A stretch of DNA of 64,000 bases, taken from the NCBI GenBank assembly GCA_963728825.1, contig CAVSLA010000001.1, forward strand, positions 496,001 through 560,000, written 5' to 3'. The number at the start of each line of letters is the position of its first letter. The first letter of the stretch is position 1. The notes beneath the pieces are model-generated. The model had not been told where the DNA came from. It saw only the letters and a list, made by a program, of their open reading frames with translations, and made no database searches. Source of the stretch: CAVREM01 sp963728825. GTDB taxonomy: Bacteria > Acidobacteriota > Vicinamibacteria > Vicinamibacterales > CAVVIG01. Of this stretch, positions 27,562 through 37,294 are shown in pieces. The position numbers and the translations under genes were made by a program.

Positions 27562-30442
27562 GGCTGAGGGCTGAAGATCTCGGAGCACTGCTGACCTGAC
27601 CGAGATATTTGTCCAGCCACGTGAGAATCTCGCGGATCACCTGGCTGCGCGGCAGGGGATCGTGGCCGGCATCGAAGACGACGTGGCGCTTTTCGGAGGG
27701 CGGCGTTCCGAACAGCTCGAACAGCGGCCGTTGTGACGTGTCGTACGGGAATACGTAATCGTGCCGGCCTGACAACATCAGCACCGGGATCTTTACGCGC
27801 GAGACGTAATTCACCGCATCCATCTCGGGCGGGAGCGTGCGATAGGTGAAGCCGCCGCTATAGAGGACCGCGGTCCGGAACCGTCGCTCGAGCGCGAGCA
27901 GCGGCAGCGGCATCGAGCCGCCGAAGCTGCGGCCGTAGAACGCCACGCGGTCCATCTGGATATCACCGCGGGCCTCGAGGTAATCGATCGTCCGGCCGAG
28001 ATCCTGTCGCCAGTGCAGGAGCCGCTGACGAGCCGCGCGCAGGTACTGCTCGCCGGTGGCATCGAGCGCGTTGTCCCACCGCTCGAAAGAGCCCTTGAAC
28101 ACCGGCAGCACGAGGGCTCGCCCGCTTTTCACCACGTAGTCGGCGGCGAGATACGTGCGGCTGGACGCACGTGATTGAAACGCGTTGAGAGCCGGGAAGT
28201 ACACGACGGCCTGATACGGCGGCTTGTGATCCTGCGGCAGGAACACCTGGATCGTCAGACGCTCGCCGTCGTAGCCGGCATCGACCGAGGCCTGTTCTCG
28301 TATGGATCCCGAGGAGGTCGCTTCACGCTGGGCGCGGGCGACGTCGCCCGTCAAGGGAATGTAGGCGAGCTGGCTGGCGTACAGCTGGAACGCTTCGTCC
28401 GATACCGGCCGAACTCCGCGATAGTCCGGCGACGAGACCTCGAGCATGTCGAGGAGCGTCGGCGGCACCGACGCCGCTTGCATGCATCGAAACCCGTTGG
28501 CGGGAGATCGGTCATCCGGGGGCAGCGAGTTCGGAACGCTGAACATGTAGTTCGGATCGCTCCATCCGCCGCCCAGAATCCATCGCCGGCCGGCCGATGC
28601 CGCATTCCAGGTCCACTCACGGACATTTCCGGCAAGGTCGAACGTGCCGTACGGACCGATGCCCTGGTGGGAGGCGACCGGCGCGGGCCCTTTCCCGCCG
28701 AAGTTGCTCAACGGGACGATCGCCGGCCCGAGCGGCGCCGTGATCTCACGGGGCGCCAGCGCAGCGCGGGCCCAATGAAAAACGGTCGGCAGCGATTCGG
28801 CCCGAAACGCGCAGTACGCCGCCGCTTCGTACCAACTGACGCCGCCGACCGGATCGTCCGAGCGTCCCTCGGGATAGCTGCTGTTGATCCACGTCGCCGG
28901 CCCCGGCCGGCCCGTGGTGTCCCGGAATGTCGGCATCGGCGCATCCAGCCCGTGCCAATGGTCACCGCCGGCATAGCCACCCGCGTCGACGAACGCCTTG
29001 AAGGCTCGGTTCGTAACTTCCGTTCGATCGATTAAGTACGGGTCCATCGGCACCAGAGCATCGGAGTTGAACCCGCTCAGATTGACGGGCAAACTCCCGC
29101 CGGGCACGCGGACCAGTCCCTCGTTGCTTCCCAATTGTTCGAGATGCAAAGCGTCGAGGGTCAGCGCGCCAGTCAGGTTCCTGGCCAGATAGAGAGGCTG
29201 GAACCCGTTCTTCTCAATCCTGAACCGCACCGTCCCTCGCGGGAGCCGGACGTCTTTGAGCGGACTGCGACCGAGCTGCTGCCAATCGGCGTCAACCGCC
29301 GAGTAGTCCTTGTACGACACGTCGGCGCCGTCGGGCTCTGTCGTCAACGAGAGAGTCACGGAAATCGTCGGCCACACAGCGGCCAGCCCCGCATCGTCGC
29401 GCAGGAACGGCTCGGCCCGCCGCGCCGTGGCGTAGGCGGTTGTATATTGATCCGCTTCGACGAGCGCCGTGATCTCCTGCAGCGCATCCTCACGGGCCCA
29501 GCGGGCCAGCGCGCCCTGGCGCCAGAACGCGCTGCCAATCGCTGTCGCCCCGGCAAGCGCAAGGACGGCGACGACCGCAATCAGAATCCATTGTGCGCGT
29601 CGTGGGGATAGTTCCGGAGCGGCAGGCTCGCCACTCCGGCAGCGTATCAAGGCGTCCCCAAACTCCGCCGCAGACTGATAGCGACGCTCGGGATCTTTCT
29701 GGAGCGCTCGCTCGACCACTGCACGAAGCGATGGCGGGACCTGCGGCCCCAGAGGCCGCGGTGCGTCGGCGACGATGTTGGCGACGATAGCGGCGTCGGT
29801 GTCACCGGCAAACGGCCGGGAACCGGACAACATCTCGTGCAGCAGACAACCCAGGCTCCATACATCGCTCGAGGGGCGCGCCGGCTCGCCGCGGAGCTGC
29901 TCGGGCGCCATGTACGCGAGTGTGCCGAGGGCGGCGCCGCTCCGGCTGGTGTCGGCCGGTTCCTGAATCTTGGCGACGCCAAAATCCAGAACCTTTACGA
30001 CGCCCGCGCGCGTCAGCATGACGTTGGCGGGTTTGATGTCGCGGTGCACGACCCGCTGCTGGTGGGCGTGCGCGAGCGCGTGCGCCGCTTGCGCCGCGAT
30101 CTCGAGAGCCTGTGACGGATCGAAGGCGCCCTCCCGACGAAGGCGGCGGGCCAGCGGCTCTCCTTCGATGTACTCGATCACCAGGTAGTCGATGTCTCCC
30201 TGGCGGCCGACGTCGTACAGGGTGCAGATGTTCGGATGGTTCAGACGGGAAGCCAGATGAGCTTCGCGGTCGAACCGTCCCCGGAAGTCCGGGTCGGCCG
30301 CCAGCCTGCGAGAGACGACCTTGATGGCGACGATCCGTCCAAGACGGGTATCGCGCGCTTTGTAGACCTCGCCCATCCCCCCAACGCCGAGGATGGACAT
30401 GACTTCATAGGGACCGAGTTGTGTGCCTGGGGACAGTTCCAC
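27551..30442 (-). CDS. Ser/Thr protein kinase fused to formylglycine-enzyme-like and alpha/beta hydrolase domains
   Basis: 963 residues from ATG 30442. Order: kinase (about 10-270; Lys41, HRD 133-135, DFG 153-155, APE 179-181, all catalytic residues present), a transmembrane helix at about 285-305, a PEGA-like segment (360-420), an FGE-sulfatase/SUMF1-like domain (445-655, ending GFRCMQ), and a dienelactone-hydrolase-like alpha/beta hydrolase (725-950) with nucleophile elbow GRSFG (Ser839). The non-kinase parts should lie outside the cytoplasm. Such kinases are frequent in Acidobacteriota, but the double enzyme-like sensor half is notable. The final residues and stop are encoded by the 17-bp repeat. 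Confidence 0.93.
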   Translation of the reverse strand: MELSPGTQLGPYEVMSILGVGGMGEVYKARDTRLGRIVAIKVVSRRLAADPDFRGRFDREAHLASRLNHPNICTLYDVGRQGDIDYLVIEYIEGEPLARRLRREGAFDPSQALEIAAQAAHALAHAHQQRVVHRDIKPANVMLTRAGVVKVLDFGVAKIQEPADTSRSGAALGTLAYMAPEQLRGEPARPSSDVWSLGCLLHEMLSGSRPFAGDTDAAIVANIVADAPRPLGPQVPPSLRAVVERALQKDPERRYQSAAEFGDALIRCRSGEPAAPELSPRRAQWILIAVVAVLALAGATAIGSAFWRQGALARWAREDALQEITALVEADQYTTAYATARRAEPFLRDDAGLAAVWPTISVTLSLTTEPDGADVSYKDYSAVDADWQQLGRSPLKDVRLPRGTVRFRIEKNGFQPLYLARNLTGALTLDALHLEQLGSNEGLVRVPGGSLPVNLSGFNSDALVPMDPYLIDRTEVTNRAFKAFVDAGGYAGGDHWHGLDAPMPTFRDTTGRPGPATWINSSYPEGRSDDPVGGVSWYEAAAYCAFRAESLPTVFHWARAALAPREITAPLGPAIVPLSNFGGKGPAPVASHQGIGPYGTFDLAGNVREWTWNAASAGRRWILGGGWSDPNYMFSVPNSLPPDDRSPANGFRCMQAASVPPTLLDMLEVSSPDYRGVRPVSDEAFQLYASQLAYIPLTGDVARAQREATSSGSIREQASVDAGYDGERLTIQVFLPQDHKPPYQAVVYFPALNAFQSRASSRTYLAADYVVKSGRALVLPVFKGSFERWDNALDATGEQYLRAARQRLLHWRQDLGRTIDYLEARGDIQMDRVAFYGRSFGGSMPLPLLALERRFRTAVLYSGGFTYRTLPPEMDAVNYVSRVKIPVLMLSGRHDYVFPYDTSQRPLFELFGTPPSEKRHVVFDAGHDPLPRSQVIREILTWLDKYLGQVSSAPRSSALSPEP

Positions 30443-30514
30443 GAGCTGGCTCGGCCAGTATACCGGCCGTGGCGGGATTCGGCTCTGCCTGTCGTGAACT
30501 CAAGTGGGCCAGCC

Positions 30515-31768
30515 ATGCCTCGAACGGATGCAGTAATCATCGGGGCCGGACAGGCAGGGCTCGCCATGAGCCGTTGCCTGTCCGACCTTGGCGTCGATCA
30601 CGTCGTGATCGAGCGCGGCCGCATTGCCGAGCGCTGGCGCAGCGAGCGGTGGGACTCGCTGCGGCTCCTCACGCCGAACTGGCAGAGCCGTCTTCCCGGT
30701 TTTCGCTATACCGGCGACGATCCCGACGGCTACATGACCGCTGGCGAGGTCGCGTCGTACCTCGATAGATACGCCCGGTCGTTTCGGGCGCCGATCGAAG
30801 AATCCACGTCCGTGACGGACGTGTCGGCGGCTGGCGACGACTATCGCGTCGAAACCGACCGCGGCGAGTGGTCGACGCGATCGCTCGTCGTGGCAACCGG
30901 ATATTGCGACGTGCCGCAGGTGCCGCATCTCGCCGGCGACTTCAGCCCTCAGGTGCGTCAGCTTGTACCGACCCGCTACCGCAGCGCGCGGGACTTCGCC
31001 GATGGCAAGGTACTGGTGGTCGGCGCGTCGGCAACCGGCATTCAGATCGCCGACGAAGCGCTGCAGGCCGGCCACCAGGTGACGATTGCGGCCGGCCATC
31101 ACACGCGCGTGCCGCGATGCTATCGGGGACGCGACATCATGTGGTGGCTCGACCGATCGGGAATGCTCGACGTCTCCGTCGACCAGGTCTACGATATAGA
31201 CATCTCGCGCAGTCAGCCGTCGTTCCAGCTGGTCGGACGGCCTGATCACAGCTCGATCGATCTGGCCAGCCTGCGGGCCAAAGGCGCCCGCGTCACGGGT
31301 CGGGTGCGCGCCGCAGATGGCGCACGGGTGTGGTTCCACGACGACCTGGTGGCGACGACTGCGGCCTCTGACGCAAAACTAGCGATGCTGCTGAAGCGGC
31401 TCGACGAATTTTCCACTGCCCGCGGCTACGATGGCCGCGTCGGCGACCCTGAGCCGTTTCAGCCGACCTGGCCGTCGTTCGTCGACGCGCCTGAATCAAT
31501 CGACCTTCAGTCCGAGAACATCACGACGGTCGTGTGGGCGACCGGCTACCGCCGCCGCTACCCGTGGCTGCGCGTGCCGATCGTCAACGGTCGCGGCGAC
31601 ATCGCTCACCACGGCGGCGTGACAGCGGCGGCGGGGATCTACGTCCTCGGCATGCAGTTTCAACGACGCCGGAATTCCAACTTCATCGACGGCGTGGGCA
31701 AGGACGCGGCGGTCCTTGCCGACCAATTGGCTCGGCATCTCGGCCACTCGCATCAGGCCATCGCCTGA
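30515..31768 (+). CDS. flavin-dependent monooxygenase-like oxidoreductase
   Basis: 417 residues from ATG 30515; the open frame upstream lies over the divergent kinase start and was dropped. It has the FAD-binding GAGQAGLAM near residue 10, a second Rossmann motif VVGASATGIQIADEAL for NADPH, and VVWATGYRRRYPW, the FMO/BVMO-like ATG motif. Trk-like flavoprotein monooxygenases have the same layout. The substrate is unknown. The next flavoprotein starts 18 bases downstream, so both are probably cotranscribed. Confidence 0.88.
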   Translation: MPRTDAVIIGAGQAGLAMSRCLSDLGVDHVVIERGRIAERWRSERWDSLRLLTPNWQSRLPGFRYTGDDPDGYMTAGEVASYLDRYARSFRAPIEESTSVTDVSAAGDDYRVETDRGEWSTRSLVVATGYCDVPQVPHLAGDFSPQVRQLVPTRYRSARDFADGKVLVVGASATGIQIADEALQAGHQVTIAAGHHTRVPRCYRGRDIMWWLDRSGMLDVSVDQVYDIDISRSQPSFQLVGRPDHSSIDLASLRAKGARVTGRVRAADGARVWFHDDLVATTAASDAKLAMLLKRLDEFSTARGYDGRVGDPEPFQPTWPSFVDAPESIDLQSENITTVVWATGYRRRYPWLRVPIVNGRGDIAHHGGVTAAAGIYVLGMQFQRRRNSNFIDGVGKDAAVLADQLARHLGHSHQAIA

Positions 31769-31786
31769 TTCCTGAGCACCAGCAAT

Positions 31787-32965
31787 ATGGAGCACCAACC
31801 GATACCGTCGACCTTCGACACCGTCATCGTCGGCGCCCGCTGCGCCGGGGCCGCGACGGCGATGCTGCTGGCCCGCGCAGGCCGCAGCGTGCTGCTCGTC
31901 GATCGCGGCGACTACGGCAGCGACATCCTGTCGACGCACGCCCTGATGCGTGGCGGCGTTTACCAACTTCACCGGTGGGGGCTGCTGCCGCGAATCGTCG
32001 AGGTCGGGACCCCCGCGGTGAGGGCGACGAGCTTTCACATCGGCGGCGACACACTGACGGTGCCGATCAAATCGAAGTTTGGCATCGACGCCCTCTACGC
32101 GCCGCGGCGAACAGTGCTCGATCGTGTCCTCGTCGACGCCGCGCGCGAGGCCGGCGCGTTCGTCCTGCATGGGACGCGGTTGACCGCCATCTCGCGCTCG
32201 GCGGAGGGTGGCATCGACGGCGTCCGCCTGCTCGATCGGGCCGGCCGCGTCTCACACGTCTCGGCTCGATGTGTGGTCGGTGCCGACGGAATGCGCTCGA
32301 CGCTGGCCGATCTGGTGCGGGCGGACGTCTATCGGACCGGCCGATACGCAACGGCTTCCCTCTACGGCTACTGGACCGGCATCCCGGTCGATGGCTACCA
32401 ATGGCACTACGGTGACGGGCTGGCGGTCGGCGCTATTCCAACGAATGACGAGCAGACGCTGATCTTCGCGTCCGTTCCGTCATCAAACTGGACCCGCATC
32501 GTCGGCGGCGATCGCTTCGCCGGATTCATGCGAATCCTCCAAGGCGCGGCTCCCGACCTGGCGCAACGCGTCGCCCGCGCGGGCGAACGGCCGTTGACCG
32601 GCTTCGCCGGCCAGACCGGCTATTTCCGTCAGAGCTTCGGGCCGGGCTGGGCGCTGGTTGGCGACGCCGGCTACTTCAAGGATCCGTTGACGGCGCACGG
32701 GATCACCGACGCGCTTCGCGACGCCGAGCTCCTGGCGGCAGCGATTCTGGACGGTTCACCGGCGGCGCTGGCGGACTACCAGCTCCAGCGGGATGCGCTT
32801 TCGACCGGAGTTTTCGACGCGACCGATCGCATCGCGTCATTCGACTGGACGCTGTCGACGGTCGGTGGGCTTCTGGAAACGCTCGCGCAGGAGATGGCCG
32901 GCGAAGTCAGGGCCATGGTCGACCGGGCCGATGCGCTGTCGAAAGCCGCTACGGCGATGCGCTGA
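31787..32965 (+). CDS. FAD-dependent oxidoreductase (geranylgeranyl-reductase/PHBH-like)
   Basis: 392 residues from ATG 31787. The FAD-binding VGARCAGAATAMLLARAG is near residue 15, RRTVLDRVLVDAA near 105 and the second FAD motif GWALVGDAGYFKDP near 288. This layout fits aromatic hydroxylases and geranylgeranyl-reductase relatives. It may act with the FMO-like enzyme just upstream on one substrate, which is an inference from the 18-base spacing. The 3' end overlaps the TolB kinase tail-to-tail by 17 bases. Confidence 0.9.
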   Translation: MEHQPIPSTFDTVIVGARCAGAATAMLLARAGRSVLLVDRGDYGSDILSTHALMRGGVYQLHRWGLLPRIVEVGTPAVRATSFHIGGDTLTVPIKSKFGIDALYAPRRTVLDRVLVDAAREAGAFVLHGTRLTAISRSAEGGIDGVRLLDRAGRVSHVSARCVVGADGMRSTLADLVRADVYRTGRYATASLYGYWTGIPVDGYQWHYGDGLAVGAIPTNDEQTLIFASVPSSNWTRIVGGDRFAGFMRILQGAAPDLAQRVARAGERPLTGFAGQTGYFRQSFGPGWALVGDAGYFKDPLTAHGITDALRDAELLAAAILDGSPAALADYQLQRDALSTGVFDATDRIASFDWTLSTVGGLLETLAQEMAGEVRAMVDRADALSKAATAMR

Positions 32966-35855
32966 GTCGGGCGCGCACCTCGCCAATCCAGTTGCGAACC
33001 ACAATCAGAGTCGGCGTGGTCGGCGGCGCCCGCTTTTCGAGGATCAGCAGGAACCGGGCGCCGTCCGCGGCGATGTCGTAGTCGACGATGCGCTCGCCGC
33101 CAGCGGTTGGCAGCTGCCAGACCCGCGAAGCGTCGCTCGACGATCGAGCCAGATCGCCATCGACTGGCACGGCCATCAAGCCGCTGTCATCCAGGAAGAA
33201 CAGCTCGCGGCTGTCGGCTCGCCAACGCGGCGACGTCCCGCCGGCCGGCGACACGCGCCACCGCCGCCCGCCTCTCGGCGGGTAATTGCTCACGTACACC
33301 TCGAACCGGCCCGATTCGTTCGACTGGTAGGCCAGGTACTGTCCACTCGGCGAAACCTCAGGATCGAGCACCGTTGCGTTCCCGGTGACCAGCGGCTGAG
33401 GCTCGGTCGACGGCGGTGTCACCGCCGTGATGCCGGAGCGGGACGTGAACAGCAGTGTGCGGCCATCGGGAGTCATCGAGTGGGGACCCGTGATTGCACC
33501 GGCCTGCGACGTCAGACGCTCTGACGTTCCGCCACCTTGCACGTCCCGTCGGTAGATCTCGGTGCCGCCGCGGTCCGACTGAAAAACGATGTAGCGCCCG
33601 TCGGGCGACCAGACGGGCATCGTCTCATTCGCGGCTTCGGCCGTCAGCTGGGTCAGGCTCTGCAGCGAGGGCGTGGCGATCCAGATGTCGCTGTTGCCAT
33701 GCTCACGGATCGCCAGCGCGATCCGCGAGCCGTCCGGTGAGATCGCCGCGCCGACGTACGGCCGCGCCTCGAGTGCCGCGTCGGTGGCGCGCCCGCCGCG
33801 GTCGACCCACGCCACGCGGCCAATGGCCGGCTCGTAGTCGCCGGCCTGCAGAAACGCCATGCTGCCATCCGCCGCGACGTCGAGGTGAGCGACCTGATCG
33901 GCGGAATGTTCGACGCCATCCATCAGCGGGACCGGCTCGCCACCGAGCGTCAGCCGTTCCGGATCGAACGGCACAATCCACAACGTGTTGTCGCGCGAGA
34001 AGATCAGATGGCCGCTCGAAAGATAACGGCCATGCGTTCCGCTGGTGAGGATGCTCGTTTCGCCGGTTTCGCGCTGCAGCACGGCGACATGCCGATCGGC
34101 ACCGGTCACGATCGTGAAAAGCAGCGCGCGATTGCCCGGCAGCGGCTGCGGCAGCAGGTGAAACCGGTCGCCCCGCGCCGGATTCAGGCTCGTCAGGGCG
34201 GCCGCCGTGCCGCCGCGTGCCTCGAGTCGGTGCAGCACACGCGTCGCGGTTGTCGAGTAGACGATGGCCCCGTCAGGCATCCAGACCGCGGTCACATCAC
34301 CAGGTGCAGGTGCAATGGTTTCGGGCGGCCCACCGCCGATCGGCACCCGCTTCAGCTCACCGTCGGCCGCAAACCCGAGCCACTGCCCATCGGGTGAAAA
34401 GAACGGCGCCTTGCCGCCTTCGGTCCCGGCGATGATCGCGGGTTCGAGGACGGCCAGGTCGCGCCGGAACAGAGCCGTCGAGTCGCCACGCTGAGCGGCG
34501 TAAACGAGCGTCCGGCCGTCGGGTGACAGCGCCACGGCGGGCTGAGGTCCAATCGCGGGCAAATCGCCTGCCGGTAACGCGACTGGAAATCTTGCGACCG
34601 GTTCGGAGCTGACCTCGGTGCGTCGAAGCGTTGGGGACAGCAGGACACCGGAGACGAGGGCCACCACGAGGGCCGCTGCCAGCGGCAGCCACGACCGGCG
34701 GCGCGGCACCGGCGGGTCGAGCAGCGGCAACGCCGCCTCGTCGAGCTCCAGCATCGCGTCGCGGATGCACGCAAGTCGTCGTTCGATCCGTTTTTCGAGC
34801 GTGCGGCGCAGGAGGCGGCGCAGCGATGGCGGAGTTTCGACGGGGAGCAGCCCGAACGCCGGTTCGCGCTGGACGATGTTCGCGAGGACTTCCGCGGCAG
34901 TCTTTCCGGGAAACGCCCGCGTCCCGGTCAACATCTCGAATACGACACAGCCGAATGCCCAGATGTCCGCACGCTGATCGACGGTATCCGCGCGCGCCTG
35001 CTCAGGGCTCATATACGCCGCCGTCCCCAGCAGGAGACCGGACGACTTGCCGGTCAGGCCATGCAGCCCGGTATCATCCCGCACCGGCGTGACCGCCTTG
35101 CCGAGGCCGAAGTCCAGGACCTTCACGGCAACGTCGACGCCGCTCGCTGCGGCCCGCTCGCCCGTTGCCCGCAGCAGGATGATGTTGGCCGGCTTCAGAT
35201 CGCGGTGGACGATCCCGGCGTGATGGGCCGCTTCGACTGCTTCCGCGAGCTGGCGCGCAATCGCGGTGGCCTCGATGAGCGGCACCGGTCCCAACTCGAT
35301 CCGCTCCGCGAGGGTGACCCCTTGCACGTACTCGAGCACCAGCGCACGAATGCTGTCCTGCTCGGCAAGCCCGTAGATGGAGGCGATGCCCGGGTGGTTG
35401 ATCGCCGCGAGCACCTGCGCCTCTCGACGGAACCGCGCGATGCGGTCCGGATCCTCGGCAAACTGCGGCAGCAGCACCTTCAGAGCGACCTGGCGACCGA
35501 GCCGGCGATCGCGGGCGAGATAGACCTCGCCCATGCCGCCCCGGCCGAGCAGCTCGATGACCTCGTAGTGTTCGATCGCATTGCCGGGGGTGAGGATGAG
35601 CGCGGTCGCGGGCAGCGCTTCGAGGGCGCGGCCGACTTCATCGCCGAGATCGCCGGACAATGCGCCGCCCGGCTCGAGGAAGTCGTCCTCACGCGACGCC
35701 TCGCGAACGATTGATGCCAACGCGTAGCCGAGCGCGCGATCGTGTGCGGTGGCGCGCCGCACGAAAGCCTCACGTTGTTCCGGAGGAAGTGCCAGCGCGC
35801 GATCGAGCAGCTCGTCTGCCTCCGGCCACCGGCCCAGGTCGAAGTGTCCTGCCAC
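32949..35855 (-). CDS. Ser/Thr protein kinase with TolB-type beta-propeller
   Basis: 968 residues from GTG 35855, immediately after the ECF sigma stop. An N-terminal helical segment of about 90 residues precedes the kinase domain (about 95-370; Lys126, HRD 217-219, DFG 248-250, YMSPEQAR). One transmembrane helix at about 390-410 is followed by a TolB/PD40-like propeller with repeated SPDGR and RIA motifs. The propeller should be outside the membrane as the sensor. ECF sigma plus membrane kinase pairs are typical of Planctomycetota and Acidobacteriota; the kinase may modify or control the sigma factor. Confidence 0.93.
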   Translation of the reverse strand: MAGHFDLGRWPEADELLDRALALPPEQREAFVRRATAHDRALGYALASIVREASREDDFLEPGGALSGDLGDEVGRALEALPATALILTPGNAIEHYEVIELLGRGGMGEVYLARDRRLGRQVALKVLLPQFAEDPDRIARFRREAQVLAAINHPGIASIYGLAEQDSIRALVLEYVQGVTLAERIELGPVPLIEATAIARQLAEAVEAAHHAGIVHRDLKPANIILLRATGERAAASGVDVAVKVLDFGLGKAVTPVRDDTGLHGLTGKSSGLLLGTAAYMSPEQARADTVDQRADIWAFGCVVFEMLTGTRAFPGKTAAEVLANIVQREPAFGLLPVETPPSLRRLLRRTLEKRIERRLACIRDAMLELDEAALPLLDPPVPRRRSWLPLAAALVVALVSGVLLSPTLRRTEVSSEPVARFPVALPAGDLPAIGPQPAVALSPDGRTLVYAAQRGDSTALFRRDLAVLEPAIIAGTEGGKAPFFSPDGQWLGFAADGELKRVPIGGGPPETIAPAPGDVTAVWMPDGAIVYSTTATRVLHRLEARGGTAAALTSLNPARGDRFHLLPQPLPGNRALLFTIVTGADRHVAVLQRETGETSILTSGTHGRYLSSGHLIFSRDNTLWIVPFDPERLTLGGEPVPLMDGVEHSADQVAHLDVAADGSMAFLQAGDYEPAIGRVAWVDRGGRATDAALEARPYVGAAISPDGSRIALAIREHGNSDIWIATPSLQSLTQLTAEAANETMPVWSPDGRYIVFQSDRGGTEIYRRDVQGGGTSERLTSQAGAITGPHSMTPDGRTLLFTSRSGITAVTPPSTEPQPLVTGNATVLDPEVSPSGQYLAYQSNESGRFEVYVSNYPPRGGRRWRVSPAGGTSPRWRADSRELFFLDDSGLMAVPVDGDLARSSSDASRVWQLPTAGGERIVDYDIAADGARFLLILEKRAPPTTPTLIVVRNWIGEVRARLSASP

Positions 35856-36419
35856 TCAGACCTCGCCGCCCGCGAGCTCATGCCGCAGCCAGGCCCGCGC
35901 CTTGAACCACTCGCGCTGCGCGGTCCGCACCGAGACACCGAGTGCCAGCGCTGTCTCCTCCTCGGTCAGACCGGCGAAGTAGCGGCACTCGACGACCGCG
36001 GCCAGCCGTCGATCGGTTTCAGCCAGCTTGCGAAGGGCAAGATCGATCTCGAGCACGCGTGCCGCGTCGGCGTCCGCGTGATCGCGCGCCTCGTCGAGCG
36101 GAACCAGGCCCTGATCCCCGCCGCGTTTGAGCCGGCTGCGGCGCCGCGCGTGGTCCACCACGATCTGACGCATCGCGATCGCGCAGACGGCAAAGAAGTG
36201 GCCGCGGTCCCGCCACGACGCTTTCGACTGATCGACGAGACGCAGGTAGGCCTCGTTGACGAGCCCACCGGTATTGAGCGTCTCGGCGCCGCCGCGGCGG
36301 CGGAGCTGCACGCGCGCGAGCCGCCTGAGGTCGTCGTAGACCAGGGGCACCAGACGATCGAGAGCGCCCGAGTCGCCGGCGCCGTGCGCGCGAAGCAGCT
36401 GGGTTATGTCGGCGGTCAA
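35856..36419 (-). CDS. ECF sigma factor (TIGR02999-type)
   Basis: 187 residues from ATG 36419. Region 2 (RLARVQLRRRGG...LVNEAYLRLVDQ...AMRQIVVDHARRR) and region 4 (VVECRYFAGLTEEETALALGVSVRTAQREWFKARAWL) are clear. This ECF subgroup usually precedes Ser/Thr kinases, as here, with the kinase GTG directly after the TGA. No anti-sigma gene is present. It is divergent from the hypothetical gene at 36497. Confidence 0.93.
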   Translation of the reverse strand: MTADITQLLRAHGAGDSGALDRLVPLVYDDLRRLARVQLRRRGGAETLNTGGLVNEAYLRLVDQSKASWRDRGHFFAVCAIAMRQIVVDHARRRSRLKRGGDQGLVPLDEARDHADADAARVLEIDLALRKLAETDRRLAAVVECRYFAGLTEEETALALGVSVRTAQREWFKARAWLRHELAGGEV

Positions 36420-36496
36420 GAAGTTCCCATCACGATGGCGGGTTTGCCGGACGGACAGCGTTGTACCGACTGGGAGACCATTTTAAGCCCGCCCAC

Positions 36497-37219
36497 GTGC
36501 CGAGCCGATCCCTTGTCCGTACGCCTGCCGCTGTTGCCGCCGCCCTCGAACGGGGGGTAGCGCTCCCGCCTGGTCCAGGACACCGCTACGCCGGATATGC
36601 CGTGCTCGACGTGCGCTTTGCCTCAGGGGACATCCTCGCGCTGAGGCGATTTCCGGTGGCCTCGATTGGCATCGGCTACACGTCCGTCTGGCACAGGAGC
36701 GCCGATGGCGAATGGACGCTCTTTACGGATGTGCCGTGCCCGCAGGGCTGCGCCCGCTATTTCAAGGGGTTGATTGCGCGCGCGATCGTTTCGCCCATCC
36801 GCATCGACTGGGTCGGGGCCGGTTCGATGGTCATCGAGGTGGATGGCGGCGATCTGCTGCGATGGCACCTCGATCTTGCTGCGAGCACGGCCACGGCCGC
36901 GTTCAACGCCGCCGCCGGCTGGCTGCCGCCGACCTGGTGGACAAACCGCTACACGCTGACCGCGACTGAGACGGTGGTCGATTTCGCCCTCCGGGCCGGA
37001 CGCCTGCGCCTCGTCCACCGGATCCCGGCCGGCCTCCGCATGCGCGCTCTGCCTCAGGCCATCTGGCGGGTCGACGGGAGTCGGGCGGTGCTTCGCGGCC
37101 GCGATCTTGGCCTCCTCCAGTCGGAAATGCCCGAGCCAGGCCCGGCGGGCATCTGGCCGCCGCGCCGTGCCCTGTTCGCCGCTGGCGCCCTCATCGTCCA
37201 TCCCGCTAACTGTACGTAG
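36497..37219 (+). CDS. hypothetical protein
   Basis: 240 residues from GTG 36497 (a TTG at 36461 in the same frame would give 252). No signal peptide or membrane span is evident. A beta-rich N-terminal part (GYAVLDVRFASGDILALRRFP...TSVWHRSADGEWTLFTDVPC) is followed by WLPPTWWTNRYTLTATE and a long tail. No known family is recognised. The stop codon lies inside a REP-like palindrome. It is divergent from the ECF sigma factor. Confidence 0.65.
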   Translation: MPSRSLVRTPAAVAAALERGVALPPGPGHRYAGYAVLDVRFASGDILALRRFPVASIGIGYTSVWHRSADGEWTLFTDVPCPQGCARYFKGLIARAIVSPIRIDWVGAGSMVIEVDGGDLLRWHLDLAASTATAAFNAAAGWLPPTWWTNRYTLTATETVVDFALRAGRLRLVHRIPAGLRMRALPQAIWRVDGSRAVLRGRDLGLLQSEMPEPGPAGIWPPRRALFAAGALIVHPANCT

Positions 37220-37241
37220 GGCGGGCCTCTTAGGCCCGCCA
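37212..37241. repeat. REP-like palindromic element, copy A
   Basis: The core GGCGGGCCT-CTT-AGGCCCGCC forms a strong hairpin. The 30-bp stretch is the exact reverse complement of the element at 43023-43052, and further copies lie at 42976-43001 and 43064-43092. It lies at the end of the hypothetical gene and could terminate its transcript. Confidence 0.85.
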
Positions 37242-37294
37242 CCATTTTCAGTCTGCGTGGCGGGGTCGGTCGATCCCCGACGTTGATCAGGTTG

